Source: Lacinutrix mariniflava
GTDB taxonomy: Bacteria > Bacteroidota > Bacteroidia > Flavobacteriales > Flavobacteriaceae
Length of the DNA: 64,000 nt
NCBI RefSeq assembly: GCF_001418015.1
Contig: NZ_LIQG01000023.1
Span: 1 to 64,000, forward strand
Reading direction: 5' to 3'
In this document: in pieces, positions 10,448 through 17,705 of the stretch
Layout: each line of letters begins with the position of its first letter
Position numbering within the stretch: the first letter of the stretch is position 1
The notes under the pieces: model-generated
Database searches by the model: none
What the model saw: the letters and a program-made list of their open reading frames with translations, nothing else
What the model was told of the DNA's origin: nothing
Position numbers and translations under genes: made by a program

Positions 10448-10478
10448 TGATATAAAACATTGAAACGATTTTATATCA
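10448..10478. promoter_or_regulatory. Perfect 10-bp inverted repeat upstream of the metalloprotease gene
   Basis: TGATATAAAA at 10448-10457 and TTTTATATCA at 10469-10478 are exact reverse complements separated by 11 nt. The site lies about 75-100 bp upstream of the ATG at 10551, so it could be an operator, an mRNA hairpin, or part of a palindromic element left at the upstream edge of this accessory gene. Another palindrome pair, CAATATTG twice with a 5-nt gap, sits near 10350-10375 and could terminate the lgt operon. Confidence 0.4.
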
Positions 10479-10550
10479 ACGAAACATTAGCAAATATTGA
10501 AACACGTAACAATAAAAACTTAAAAACAAATAACCTTAAAAAATTTAACA

Positions 10551-12305
10551 ATGAAAAAACTAATCCTATTTACTACTTTTTTAATTACATTATTCTTATT
10601 TCAAAATTGTACGAAAGAATCGACACTTGAAGATGATTCTATTGAAGAAAGTTCTCAAATCAGCCATCAAGATAGCTACATAATTGAAAAGCTTATAGAA
10701 ATGGGATACAAACGTGAAAGTATAATTGAAACTACTGATTTTTATCTAGTACAAGGTGATTTAATGTTTTCAAAAAATATTGACGATTATTACAAAAATA
10801 ATGATGTACATGCTAGGCATGCAAGTACTAATAATTTAGTCTCTCAAGAAAATGTGACTTCAATGAGTATATTTGTTAGTCCATCTATCCAATCATCTGG
10901 AATAGATGATTGGACAGATGCAGTAAATTTTGCAATTAATGATTTAAATGATGTTACTGGTTCAAAAATCAATTTTGTATTATCAAACAGTGATAATGCT
11001 GATATAATTATTAGAAGTGATAATGGGGTATTACCTAATAACACAATTGCTTCAGCAGGATTTCCTGTAAATAATCAACCACATAATTCTATTCTAGTTA
11101 ATTTAGATTTTTTTAACAATCTTAATATCTCTGAAGAAAGGAAAAGATATAACATGGTTCATGAATTAGGCCATTGTATTGGACTTCGTCATACAAACTG
11201 GGACATTAGAGGTGAGGGTATAACAGGAGTTGGAGCAAATTTAATACCTGGAACTCCTGATCAAGATCCAAATTCTGTAATGAATGGAGGAACAGCTCTT
11301 TCTTCTTGGAATGGATTTTCAGCTTTTGATATCATAGCTTTAAGGTTTTTATATCCAAGTAATAGTCCATTCACAAATGGATGGAATAATACAAACCACG
11401 TTAGAACAGTAGCTGATGTTAATGGTGATGGAAATGCTGATATAATTGGTTTTGGAAATAATGGCATCCTTGTATCTCTTTCTAATGGAAGCAGTTTTGA
11501 CACCCCAACTACATGGAGTGACGGATTCACAAATGGATGGAACAATACAAACCATGTTAGAACAATAGCTGATGCAAACGGAGATGGTAAAGCTGATGTA
11601 ATTGGTTTCGCAAATAATGATATAATTGTTTCTCTTTCTAATGGAAGTAGTTTTGGAACCCCAACAATATGGAATGGCGGATTCACTAACGGATGGAACA
11701 ATACAAACCATGTCAGAACTATAGCTGATGTAAACGGAGATGGTAAAGCTGATGTAATTGGCTTTGGAAACAATGGCATCCTTGTATCTCTTTCTAATGG
11801 AAGCAGTTTTGGCACCGCAACTACATGGAATGGCGGATTCACTAACGGATGGAACAACACAAACCACGTTAGAACAGTAGCTGATGTTAATGGTGATGGA
11901 AATGCTGATATAATTGGTTTTGGAAATAATGGCATCCTTGTATCTCTTTCTAATGGAATCAGTTTTGGCACCCCAACTACATGGAATGGCGGATTCACAA
12001 ATGGGTGGAACAATACAAACCATGTTAGAACAATAGCTGATGTAAACGGAGATGGTAAAGCTGATGTAATTGGTTTTGGAGATAATGATATAATTGTTTC
12101 TCTTTCTAATGGAAGTAGTTTTGGAACTCCAACAATATGGAACGGTGGATTCACAAATGAATGGAATACTACAACTCATGTCAGAACAGTAGCTGATATT
12201 AATGGAGATGGTAATGCTGATGTAATTGGTTTTGGAAACACTACTGTTTTTGTTTCCTTTTCTGAAGGAAATGGTTTTGGTAATACCAATATTGCATTCG
12301 AATAA
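10551..12305 (+). CDS. Lipoprotein zinc metalloprotease (HEIGH/M57-like) with six VCBS/FG-GAP-like repeats
   Basis: A 584-residue lipoprotein (signal ending FLFQNC, lipobox Cys20). Residues about 95-270 form a zinc metalloprotease domain of the dual-action HEIGH (M57) type: the zinc site is HELGHCIGLRH (His204, Glu205, His208, His214). It is followed by six tandem 52-residue repeats from residue 274 to the C-terminus, each with a D.NGDG.AD calcium-loop-like motif and IGFGNN and SLSNG blocks, as in VCBS/FG-GAP propeller repeats. It is probably anchored at the outer membrane with the repeats as a binding or propeller domain. There is no T9SS tail, consistent with lipoprotein anchoring. The gene stands alone, with palindromic elements on both sides, suggesting an accessory acquisition. 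The long antisense frames across the repeats are artefacts of the tandem structure. Confidence 0.88.
   Translation: MKKLILFTTFLITLFLFQNCTKESTLEDDSIEESSQISHQDSYIIEKLIEMGYKRESIIETTDFYLVQGDLMFSKNIDDYYKNNDVHARHASTNNLVSQENVTSMSIFVSPSIQSSGIDDWTDAVNFAINDLNDVTGSKINFVLSNSDNADIIIRSDNGVLPNNTIASAGFPVNNQPHNSILVNLDFFNNLNISEERKRYNMVHELGHCIGLRHTNWDIRGEGITGVGANLIPGTPDQDPNSVMNGGTALSSWNGFSAFDIIALRFLYPSNSPFTNGWNNTNHVRTVADVNGDGNADIIGFGNNGILVSLSNGSSFDTPTTWSDGFTNGWNNTNHVRTIADANGDGKADVIGFANNDIIVSLSNGSSFGTPTIWNGGFTNGWNNTNHVRTIADVNGDGKADVIGFGNNGILVSLSNGSSFGTATTWNGGFTNGWNNTNHVRTVADVNGDGNADIIGFGNNGILVSLSNGISFGTPTTWNGGFTNGWNNTNHVRTIADVNGDGKADVIGFGDNDIIVSLSNGSSFGTPTIWNGGFTNEWNTTTHVRTVADINGDGNADVIGFGNTTVFVSFSEGNGFGNTNIAFE
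11370..12305 (+). repeat. Six tandem 156-bp coding repeats
   Basis: Six in-frame copies of a 156-bp unit, each encoding FTNGWNNTNH...GG; the last is the most divergent and ends in the stop codon. Variant residues show a three-unit super-repeat: copies 1 and 4 share VADVNGDGNADII, and copies 2 and 5 share NDIIVSLS with TPTIWNGG. This suggests that a 468-bp block was duplicated after the first expansion. Confidence 0.95.
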
Positions 12306-12315
12306 TTAAAAAACG

Positions 12316-12478
12316 TTTGCTAACAAAGCATATAAAAAATAGCAGTTAAGAGCTAAATCAAAATGTTTGGTTCTTTTCTGTTATCTTTATTTATAAGCTA
12401 AAAAGTGTAGTGTTTTCAATCTGCTACTTTCCATATACAAATCCGATAAGCTAAATACTACAAAAGTATTTTCGTTAA
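12316..12478. repeat. Imperfect palindromic (attC-like) element directly 3' of the metalloprotease gene
   Basis: It begins 10 bp after the stop codon with TTTGCTAACAAAGCATATAA and ends with AGTATTTTCGTTA, so the edges are loosely inverted. Inside are several GCTAAA/TTATAAGCTAA blocks. TTTGCTAA at 12316-12323 is the exact inverse of TTAGCAAA at 10487-10494, and CGATAAGCTAA at about 12444 is the inverse of TTAGCTTATCG at about 10434, so short inverted repeats bracket the gene. The edge TAACAA..GTATAAAAAA pattern resembles the element at 33288-33477. Function is inferred. Confidence 0.45.
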
Positions 12479-12630
12479 AATATTAATATTTTCAAAAACA
12501 TCCTTTTTATTAATATTAAAACAGAGAAGCAACATTTAATTTCTAATATTAAACATTTTACCTCTTAGGAGCTAGTTTTTAAAAATTCTCTTTGAAAAAT
12601 GACCAAACACTGGTTTAAAGAGAGTACTTA

Positions 12631-12724
12631 GTCTCGCGTTAAGGATGGAGCAATTGTTGGAGCTCCTTGAAAAGAGCGACTTGCGAGAGCCTGACCTTGC
12701 TTTTCGCAAGGTAACGCCCAAAAG
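12631..12724 (-). repeat. REP-like intergenic repeat, copy B
   Basis: Read on the minus strand this gives TTTTGGGCGTTACC, a small hairpin CCTTGC-gaaaa-GCAAGG, GTCAGGCTCTCGC, GAGCTCCAACAA and TCCATCCTTAACGCGAGAC. The blocks match copy A at 7779-7915. It lies between two convergent genes. No coding capacity is seen in 12306-12818. Confidence 0.65.
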
Positions 12725-12764
12725 AAAACAAGTAAATTATAATAACTTGTTTGTTATAAATAAA

Positions 12765-12798
12765 AAAAGCCTTTCAGTTTAAAACTGAAAGGCTTTTT
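12765..12798. terminator. Bidirectional terminator downstream of secDF
   Basis: A near-perfect hairpin, GCCTTTCAGTTT paired with AAACTGAAAGGC (12769-12793), is flanked by an A run before and a T run after, so it can work for secDF on the minus strand and for anything arriving on the plus strand. The same hairpin sequence recurs with two changes after eno (49977-50001). Confidence 0.9.
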
Positions 12799-12818
12799 AA
12801 TATCAAGGAATTTAAGAA

Positions 12819-15800
12819 TTATGCTTTCGCTCCTTCTTCTAATTCTTCTTCTACTACTTTGTTTTTTAATGCATCTGCTGCATCTCCTTTTACAGAATCG
12901 AACATAATTGGTGTTGCGATAAATAAAGATGAGTATGTACCTACTATTACACCTACTATTAAGGCAAACATAAATCCTCTAATAGATTCTCCTCCAAAGA
13001 TGAAAATTGCTAATAATACTACTAATGTAGTTAAAGAGGTATTTAATGTTCTACTTAATGTAGAGCTTAAAGACTTGTCGATTACTTTATCGAAATCCCA
13101 GTCTGTGTGCTCGTTAAAGTACTCACGAATTCTATCGAATACTACCACGGTATCATTTAATGAGTACCCAATTACTGTAAGTATTGCCGCAATAAAGGCT
13201 TGATCGATTTCTAAAGAGAATGGCATAAACTTGTATGTAATAGAGAATACTCCTAATACGATTAATACATCGTGGAATACTGCTGCTACTGCACCAAGTG
13301 AGAATTGCCATCTTTTAAAACGGAATAAGATATAAAGGAACACCACGATTAACGATCCTAAGACAGCCCAGAAAGACTCTTGCTTAATATCATCTGCAAT
13401 GGTTGGACTTACTTTATACTTTTTCATTAAACCTGCTGTTTTACCTTCTTTATTAGAGATAAAATCTGCATAGTTCATACCATTTAAATGTGGCTGTAAA
13501 GCATTAAATAATGTTTGTCTAATTTCGTTGTCTGCCTCTTCCGATGCTTCGTCGATTCTAAACTTTGTTGTAATTTTTAATTGGTTATCGTCACCAAAAG
13601 TTTTAGCGTTTGCACTACCAAAAACTGCTGCATCTGATAATGTTTCGCTTATTTCTGATGCACTTACTGGCTGATCGAAACGCACTTGGTATGTTCTACC
13701 ACCTGCAAAATCTACACCTTGATCTAATCCGTTTGTAAATAATGATGCTAAACTTCCAAGTATTAATACTCCTGAAATGATGTAAGCCATTTTACGCTTC
13801 TTTAAAAATTCGATATTGATGTTTCTAAATAAGTTTTTAGTTAAACCTGTTGAGAACTCTAATTTACCACCTTTGTTAGCATACCAGTCTACTAATAATC
13901 TAGTAATAAAGATTGCTGTAAATAAAGATGTACCAATACCTACTAATAAAGTAGTTGCGAAACCTTTAATTGGTCCTGTACCAAATAAGAATAAGATTAA
14001 AGCGGTTAAACCTGTTGTAATGTTAGCATCTAAAATAGAAGATAATGCATTACTAAATCCGTCTTTAATGGCAGATTTCTGGTCTTTTCCTTTACCTAAC
14101 TCTTCCCTTATACGCTCGAAGATTAGTACGTTTGCATCTACAGACATACCTATTGTTAATACAATACCTGCAATTCCAGGTAATGTTAATACGGCTCCTA
14201 ATCCAGATAAAATACCAAAGATTAATAATATGTTTAATGCCATTGCAACATCTGCAAAAGCACCTGCTTTACCATAATAAACAACCATCCATAATAACAC
14301 TAATGCTAATGCTATTAAAAATGACATTGTACCACTATCAATAGCTTCTTGACCTAAAGTTGGTCCTACCTCATCACTTTGGATAATAGTTGCTCTTGCT
14401 GGTAATTTACCTGCACGTAAAACGTTAGATAAATCAATCGCTTCGTTAATTGTAAAGTTTCCTTTAATTTCTGAACGACCTCCAGCGATTTTACCGCTAC
14501 TAATTCCTGGTGCAGAATATACAACATCGTCTAATACAATGGCAATGTTACTTCCTTCTTTATATGCACGGTCAGTCATTTCTTCCCAAACTTTAGAACC
14601 TGCAGCATCCATTTGCATGTTTACCACAACATTGTTTGATTGATCGTAACTTTCTCTTGCATCATCAATACTACCATGTAATGGTGGCACGTTATCTCTA
14701 TTACCTTCTAAAACGTGTAACGTTGTTATTTCGCTATCTTTTTTAGGCTTTTCGAATACAAATCTTACATTCTTTGCAGCTGCAGGACGTAATGCAATCG
14801 CTTCTTTAGAATTTAATATTTCTAATACTTTATCTTGATCTGTAAGTTTAACTAAACCTGCTCCAGAATATTGACCTGCTGCGTTTACAGCAACAAGATC
14901 GTAAAATGGATTAACAGCTACTGCTGTTTCATCTTCTGCTCCTGTTAAATCTCCAATAATATCATCGGCAGTATCTTCACCAGCTTCTTGAGTAGCTTCA
15001 GTTTCTGTAGTTGCTCCTGCTGTTGCTTGTTTTGCTTTTAATGCATTGTTTAAGTCGTTAAAATACTGACCTAAATCTTGTGCCTTATAACCAAACCAAA
15101 ATTCTAATTCTGCTGTTCCTGTAATTAATGCTTTTGCACGCTCTACATCTTTAACACCTGGTAATTCTACTAAAATACGTCCTGAAGACCCTAAACGTTG
15201 AATGTTTGGAGATGCAACACCAAATTGATCAATACGAGTACGTAATACTAATAATGCAGAGTTTATAGACTCATCAATTTTTTTAGTTAAGGCACTCTTT
15301 ACATCAGCATCACTCATTCCTATAGTTACAGTTCCTGCTTCTACTAAAGAACGCGTTCCAAAAATATCTGGAGATGCTAATTTTTTATCTCCTTTAATTG
15401 CATCGAAAGCTTCATAAAAAGAATCAATATAATCGTCTTGAGAGTTTGTTTGTAAAACATCTGCATCGTCTAATGCTTTATTGAATACAGGATCTTTAGA
15501 GTTGTTTGCTAATCCTTTTAAGATATCTCTTACAGATACTTGTAAAATTGCTTCTAAACCACCTTTAAGGTCAAGACCCAATTTCATGGCATTATCTTTT
15601 ACTTTAGCATAATCTTCTCCTAAGAATACACTTTCATTAGAAGTTGACAGAGAGTCTAGATAGTTTACTTCATAAGCCTTACGCTTATCTTTAAAATCTA
15701 CAACATCTTCATTAAACTTTGAAGCTGCTATTTCTTGTGCGTTTTTCTCGATTGAGCTGTTTTTAAACGAGAAAGACAATTGGTAAATACTTACCAGTCC

Positions 15801-15842
15801 AAATAAAACTGCGAACAGCTTTATTAATCCTTTATTTTGCAT
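12819..15842 (-). CDS. secDF: Fused protein translocase subunit SecDF
   Basis: Accessory proton-driven motor of the Sec translocon, in the inner membrane with large periplasmic domains. At 1007 residues it is the SecD-SecF fusion typical of Bacteroidota. The order is: TM1 (about 7-26), the SecD motif GLDLKGG (89-95), the long P1 periplasmic domain (about 110-500) with an acidic low-complexity insert (about 275-310), and a SecD membrane block with MSVDANVLIFERIREEL. A second transmembrane start (KMAYIISGVLILGSLASL) begins the SecF half, with GVDFAGGRTY, and the SecF motif SLNDTVVVFDRIREYF follows. Two genes upstream on the same strand encode related or similar periplasmic pieces (see 16028 and 16707). 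The terminator at 12765-12798 ends the unit. Confidence 0.98.
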   Translation of the reverse strand: MQNKGLIKLFAVLFGLVSIYQLSFSFKNSSIEKNAQEIAASKFNEDVVDFKDKRKAYEVNYLDSLSTSNESVFLGEDYAKVKDNAMKLGLDLKGGLEAILQVSVRDILKGLANNSKDPVFNKALDDADVLQTNSQDDYIDSFYEAFDAIKGDKKLASPDIFGTRSLVEAGTVTIGMSDADVKSALTKKIDESINSALLVLRTRIDQFGVASPNIQRLGSSGRILVELPGVKDVERAKALITGTAELEFWFGYKAQDLGQYFNDLNNALKAKQATAGATTETEATQEAGEDTADDIIGDLTGAEDETAVAVNPFYDLVAVNAAGQYSGAGLVKLTDQDKVLEILNSKEAIALRPAAAKNVRFVFEKPKKDSEITTLHVLEGNRDNVPPLHGSIDDARESYDQSNNVVVNMQMDAAGSKVWEEMTDRAYKEGSNIAIVLDDVVYSAPGISSGKIAGGRSEIKGNFTINEAIDLSNVLRAGKLPARATIIQSDEVGPTLGQEAIDSGTMSFLIALALVLLWMVVYYGKAGAFADVAMALNILLIFGILSGLGAVLTLPGIAGIVLTIGMSVDANVLIFERIREELGKGKDQKSAIKDGFSNALSSILDANITTGLTALILFLFGTGPIKGFATTLLVGIGTSLFTAIFITRLLVDWYANKGGKLEFSTGLTKNLFRNINIEFLKKRKMAYIISGVLILGSLASLFTNGLDQGVDFAGGRTYQVRFDQPVSASEISETLSDAAVFGSANAKTFGDDNQLKITTKFRIDEASEEADNEIRQTLFNALQPHLNGMNYADFISNKEGKTAGLMKKYKVSPTIADDIKQESFWAVLGSLIVVFLYILFRFKRWQFSLGAVAAVFHDVLIVLGVFSITYKFMPFSLEIDQAFIAAILTVIGYSLNDTVVVFDRIREYFNEHTDWDFDKVIDKSLSSTLSRTLNTSLTTLVVLLAIFIFGGESIRGFMFALIVGVIVGTYSSLFIATPIMFDSVKGDAADALKNKVVEEELEEGAKA

Positions 15843-16027
15843 TGTTTTGTTATTTGCGTCAGGTTTTTATTCCGAATTTTCGAAGCTGACAATTGTTAGT
15901 AATGGTTTTTAATATGAAATAATAGTTTTCAATGTGAATAATGAAAACTATAGATTTTGAAACAATAACTAAAACTGAAGCCTTAGTTTACTATTTCAAA
16001 AAAAACTATTTTTAGGAAGTTTTCCTT

Positions 16028-16615
16028 TTACGAAACTGGTCCAGCTCGACATTCAGGAATTTGATGAGGAATATTATTTATTGCAATTGCAATCGTTTTA
16101 TTTTGCTTGTAAGCGACTAGAACCTCAACGTTATTTTCTACTTCATTAATATCTGAAGCAGAAACGAATACGTTTGGGTTCGAGAATCTATCGTAATCTT
16201 GTTTAAATTCGAATATTGATTTTCCCGTAGATCCAAAACCAGGGTCACTACTTTTAATAATTTCGAAAACATCGAGATTGTAAGTGTGTTCTTTTGGGAA
16301 ATCTGATTGATTATCTTCATTAGATGCATAATCAACTGCCAATAAGGAATCTTTTACATTAGCAACTGTAACGTCACTAAAATATGAAATAACTAGGCGA
16401 CCATTAGCCTCTTCACGAATATCGACTTTTGAAACACCTATAGTTTCTAATTGCTCTTTTACATTAGCAATAGTAAGCTGAGCTTCGTTTGAAGAAATAG
16501 AAACACTAGAAAACTGTAATACAATCTCTTGGTTTGGGACTGTCAAGTTTTCTTGACTAGCTCCAAACAAAGTGAGTATTATAATTAAAGCACCAAAGTA
16601 CCATTTCCTATTCAT
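16028..16615 (-). CDS. Small exported protein, possible SecD P1-like fold
   Basis: A 195-residue protein with an N-terminal signal or anchor segment (about 6-20). I do not recognise a named family. Residues about 48-92 (TIANVKEQLETIGVSKVDI, then GRLVISYF and VANVKDSLL) follow the helix-strand-strand-helix pattern of the SecD P1 base, where a RI..FGV / ILVELPGV / A.ALI series occurs. It lies between the SecD-P1 lipoprotein gene and secDF on the same strand, 185 bp before secDF. A perfect TATATTTG box ends 4 nt before its ATG, so its message may be leaderless. The functional link to SecDF is inferred from position and this weak similarity. Confidence 0.7.
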   Translation of the reverse strand: MNRKWYFGALIIILTLFGASQENLTVPNQEIVLQFSSVSISSNEAQLTIANVKEQLETIGVSKVDIREEANGRLVISYFSDVTVANVKDSLLAVDYASNEDNQSDFPKEHTYNLDVFEIIKSSDPGFGSTGKSIFEFKQDYDRFSNPNVFVSASDINEVENNVEVLVAYKQNKTIAIAINNIPHQIPECRAGPVS

Positions 16616-16619
16616 GCGC

Positions 16620-16627
16620 CAAATATA
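16620..16627 (-). promoter_or_regulatory. -7 promoter box TATATTTG for the small exported protein
   Basis: Matches the Bacteroidota -7 consensus TAnnTTTG and ends 4 nt before the ATG at 16615, immediately after the terminator of the preceding gene. I see no clear -33 TTTG. Confidence 0.5.
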
Positions 16628-16658
16628 AAAAAATAAAGGCTGTATTGCTACAGTCTTT
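16628..16658 (-). terminator. Terminator of the SecD-P1 lipoprotein gene
   Basis: On the minus strand a 10-bp stem AAAGACTGTA / TACAGCCTTT (one G-T pair) with a 4-nt loop is followed by a T-rich run. Confidence 0.75.
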
Positions 16659-16706
16659 GTATAAATCTCGATTATTAATAAAACAGCTAAAGTGCTTTAA
16701 ATTAAT

Positions 16707-17639
16707 TTATTGCGGTTGTTTTGTGTATTTAAACAACTTCAATTGCGGAATCTCTTCTTTACCAGAAAGAATAGCAGATAACTCTACTGCTTCTATAACG
16801 TTGAAATTTCCTGAAATTTCAGAACGACCTTCTTTTATAGGGCCATTTGCAACACCTGGAGCCGAAAAAACAATATCGTTAATAACCATAGCTATTTGGC
16901 TGTTTTCATTATATGCCTTTTCTGTTAACCGTTCCCATTGCAAGGCTCCTTCCTTATTCATAAACAAAGAAACAATTGGCTGGTTAACTTGATTGAAACT
17001 TTGTCTAACCTTAGCAACTACACTACCCGTAATTGCTGCTCTATTTTCTCTATTTGATTGAATAACATGTATTGGCAGCGTTTTATCTTCTCTTGGTAAT
17101 CCATATAAGAATTTCACAAACCTTTCCTTTCCTGAAAGTTTCAATTTTAAAGAATCCAGCTTTTTAACAACATCTAAAGTATCGCTTGGTTTAAAATATA
17201 ACAATATCGAACCATTCAAAAAGTCACCTGAAACTGCATTTTCTAAAATAGAAGTACTTGTATTATACTTTTCTTTATCAGAATCTTTTGAAAGCATATC
17301 TTTAATATCGAATAATTTAGTTCTAAAATTATTAGCATTACATGTTTCCCAGAATTCAAGTTTCCCTTTATTAACAACAACTCTATTAAAGCCTTCCACA
17401 TTTAATCTATTAGAATAAGCATTTATTTTAATGGATTTATTTTGAAAAGGCTCAATAACAAATTTTAATCCATAGCTAGATAATCTATCTTCTAAAACCT
17501 TAATCGTTTTATTAATATTCTCGATTGTTACTTCTTCCTTATTTTCAAACGCATAGATAAATTGGTGCTCAGTTTGCTTTTGGCAACTTACTACACTAAA
17601 AAAAACTATAAGAGCTAATACAATTTTAATATTCTTCAT
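16707..17639 (-). CDS. Lipoprotein consisting of an isolated SecD P1-type periplasmic domain
   Basis: A 310-residue lipoprotein (lipobox VVSC, Cys19) with no further membrane segment. Its mature part follows the SecD half of the nearby secDF product: VLEDRLSSYGLKFVI matches LRTRIDQFGVASPNI, GKLEFWE matches AELEFWF, LPIHVIQSNRENRA matches TTLHVLEGNRDNVP. The C-terminal block INDIVFSAPGVANG...EGRSEISGNFNV matches LDDVVYSAPGISSG...GGRSEIKGNFTI. It is therefore a free P1 domain with a lipid anchor instead of the SecD channel. I start it at the ATG at 17639, because an upstream in-frame start at 17675 would lie inside the mdh terminator. It may act with SecDF or on exported proteins at a membrane; this is inferred. 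Confidence 0.85.
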   Translation of the reverse strand: MKNIKIVLALIVFFSVVSCQKQTEHQFIYAFENKEEVTIENINKTIKVLEDRLSSYGLKFVIEPFQNKSIKINAYSNRLNVEGFNRVVVNKGKLEFWETCNANNFRTKLFDIKDMLSKDSDKEKYNTSTSILENAVSGDFLNGSILLYFKPSDTLDVVKKLDSLKLKLSGKERFVKFLYGLPREDKTLPIHVIQSNRENRAAITGSVVAKVRQSFNQVNQPIVSLFMNKEGALQWERLTEKAYNENSQIAMVINDIVFSAPGVANGPIKEGRSEISGNFNVIEAVELSAILSGKEEIPQLKLFKYTKQPQ

Positions 17640-17650
17640 TTTTAAAAATA

Positions 17651-17684
17651 AAAAAAACCTCACAAGTATAAACAAGTGAGGTTT
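17651..17684 (-). terminator. Terminator of mdh
   Basis: Stem AAACCTCAC / GTGAGGTTT with a 12-nt loop, followed on the minus strand by an eight-T run. It ends only about 12 nt before the ATG of the SecD-P1 lipoprotein gene, so that gene depends on read-through or on a promoter within the terminator region. Confidence 0.88.
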
Positions 17685-17705
17685 AATTAATTATTTATGT
17701 TTGGA

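Noticed and set aside
11261-12179. Two long minus-strand open frames (about 297 and 276 codons) across the metalloprotease repeats
   Set aside because: They arise because the 156-bp coding repeat has no stop codons in those antisense frames; their translations are just repeated shadows, with no start region or plausible protein character.
11370-12305. Tandem array resembling a CRISPR or satellite
   Set aside because: The period is 156 bp, the units are in frame and encode conserved calcium-loop residues, and there are no unique spacers.
13816-14344. Plus-strand open frames within secDF
   Set aside because: They lie wholly inside a well-supported minus-strand gene and have no recognisable content.
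16707-17639. The P1 lipoprotein as a broken duplicate of secDF
   Set aside because: It has its own lipoprotein signal, an intact frame, an own terminator, and ends neatly after the P1 region; divergence from SecDF is too large for a recent fragment.
17640-17675. Upstream start of the SecD-P1 lipoprotein giving 12 extra residues
   Set aside because: It would lie inside the mdh terminator and would displace the lipoprotein signal from the N-terminus.
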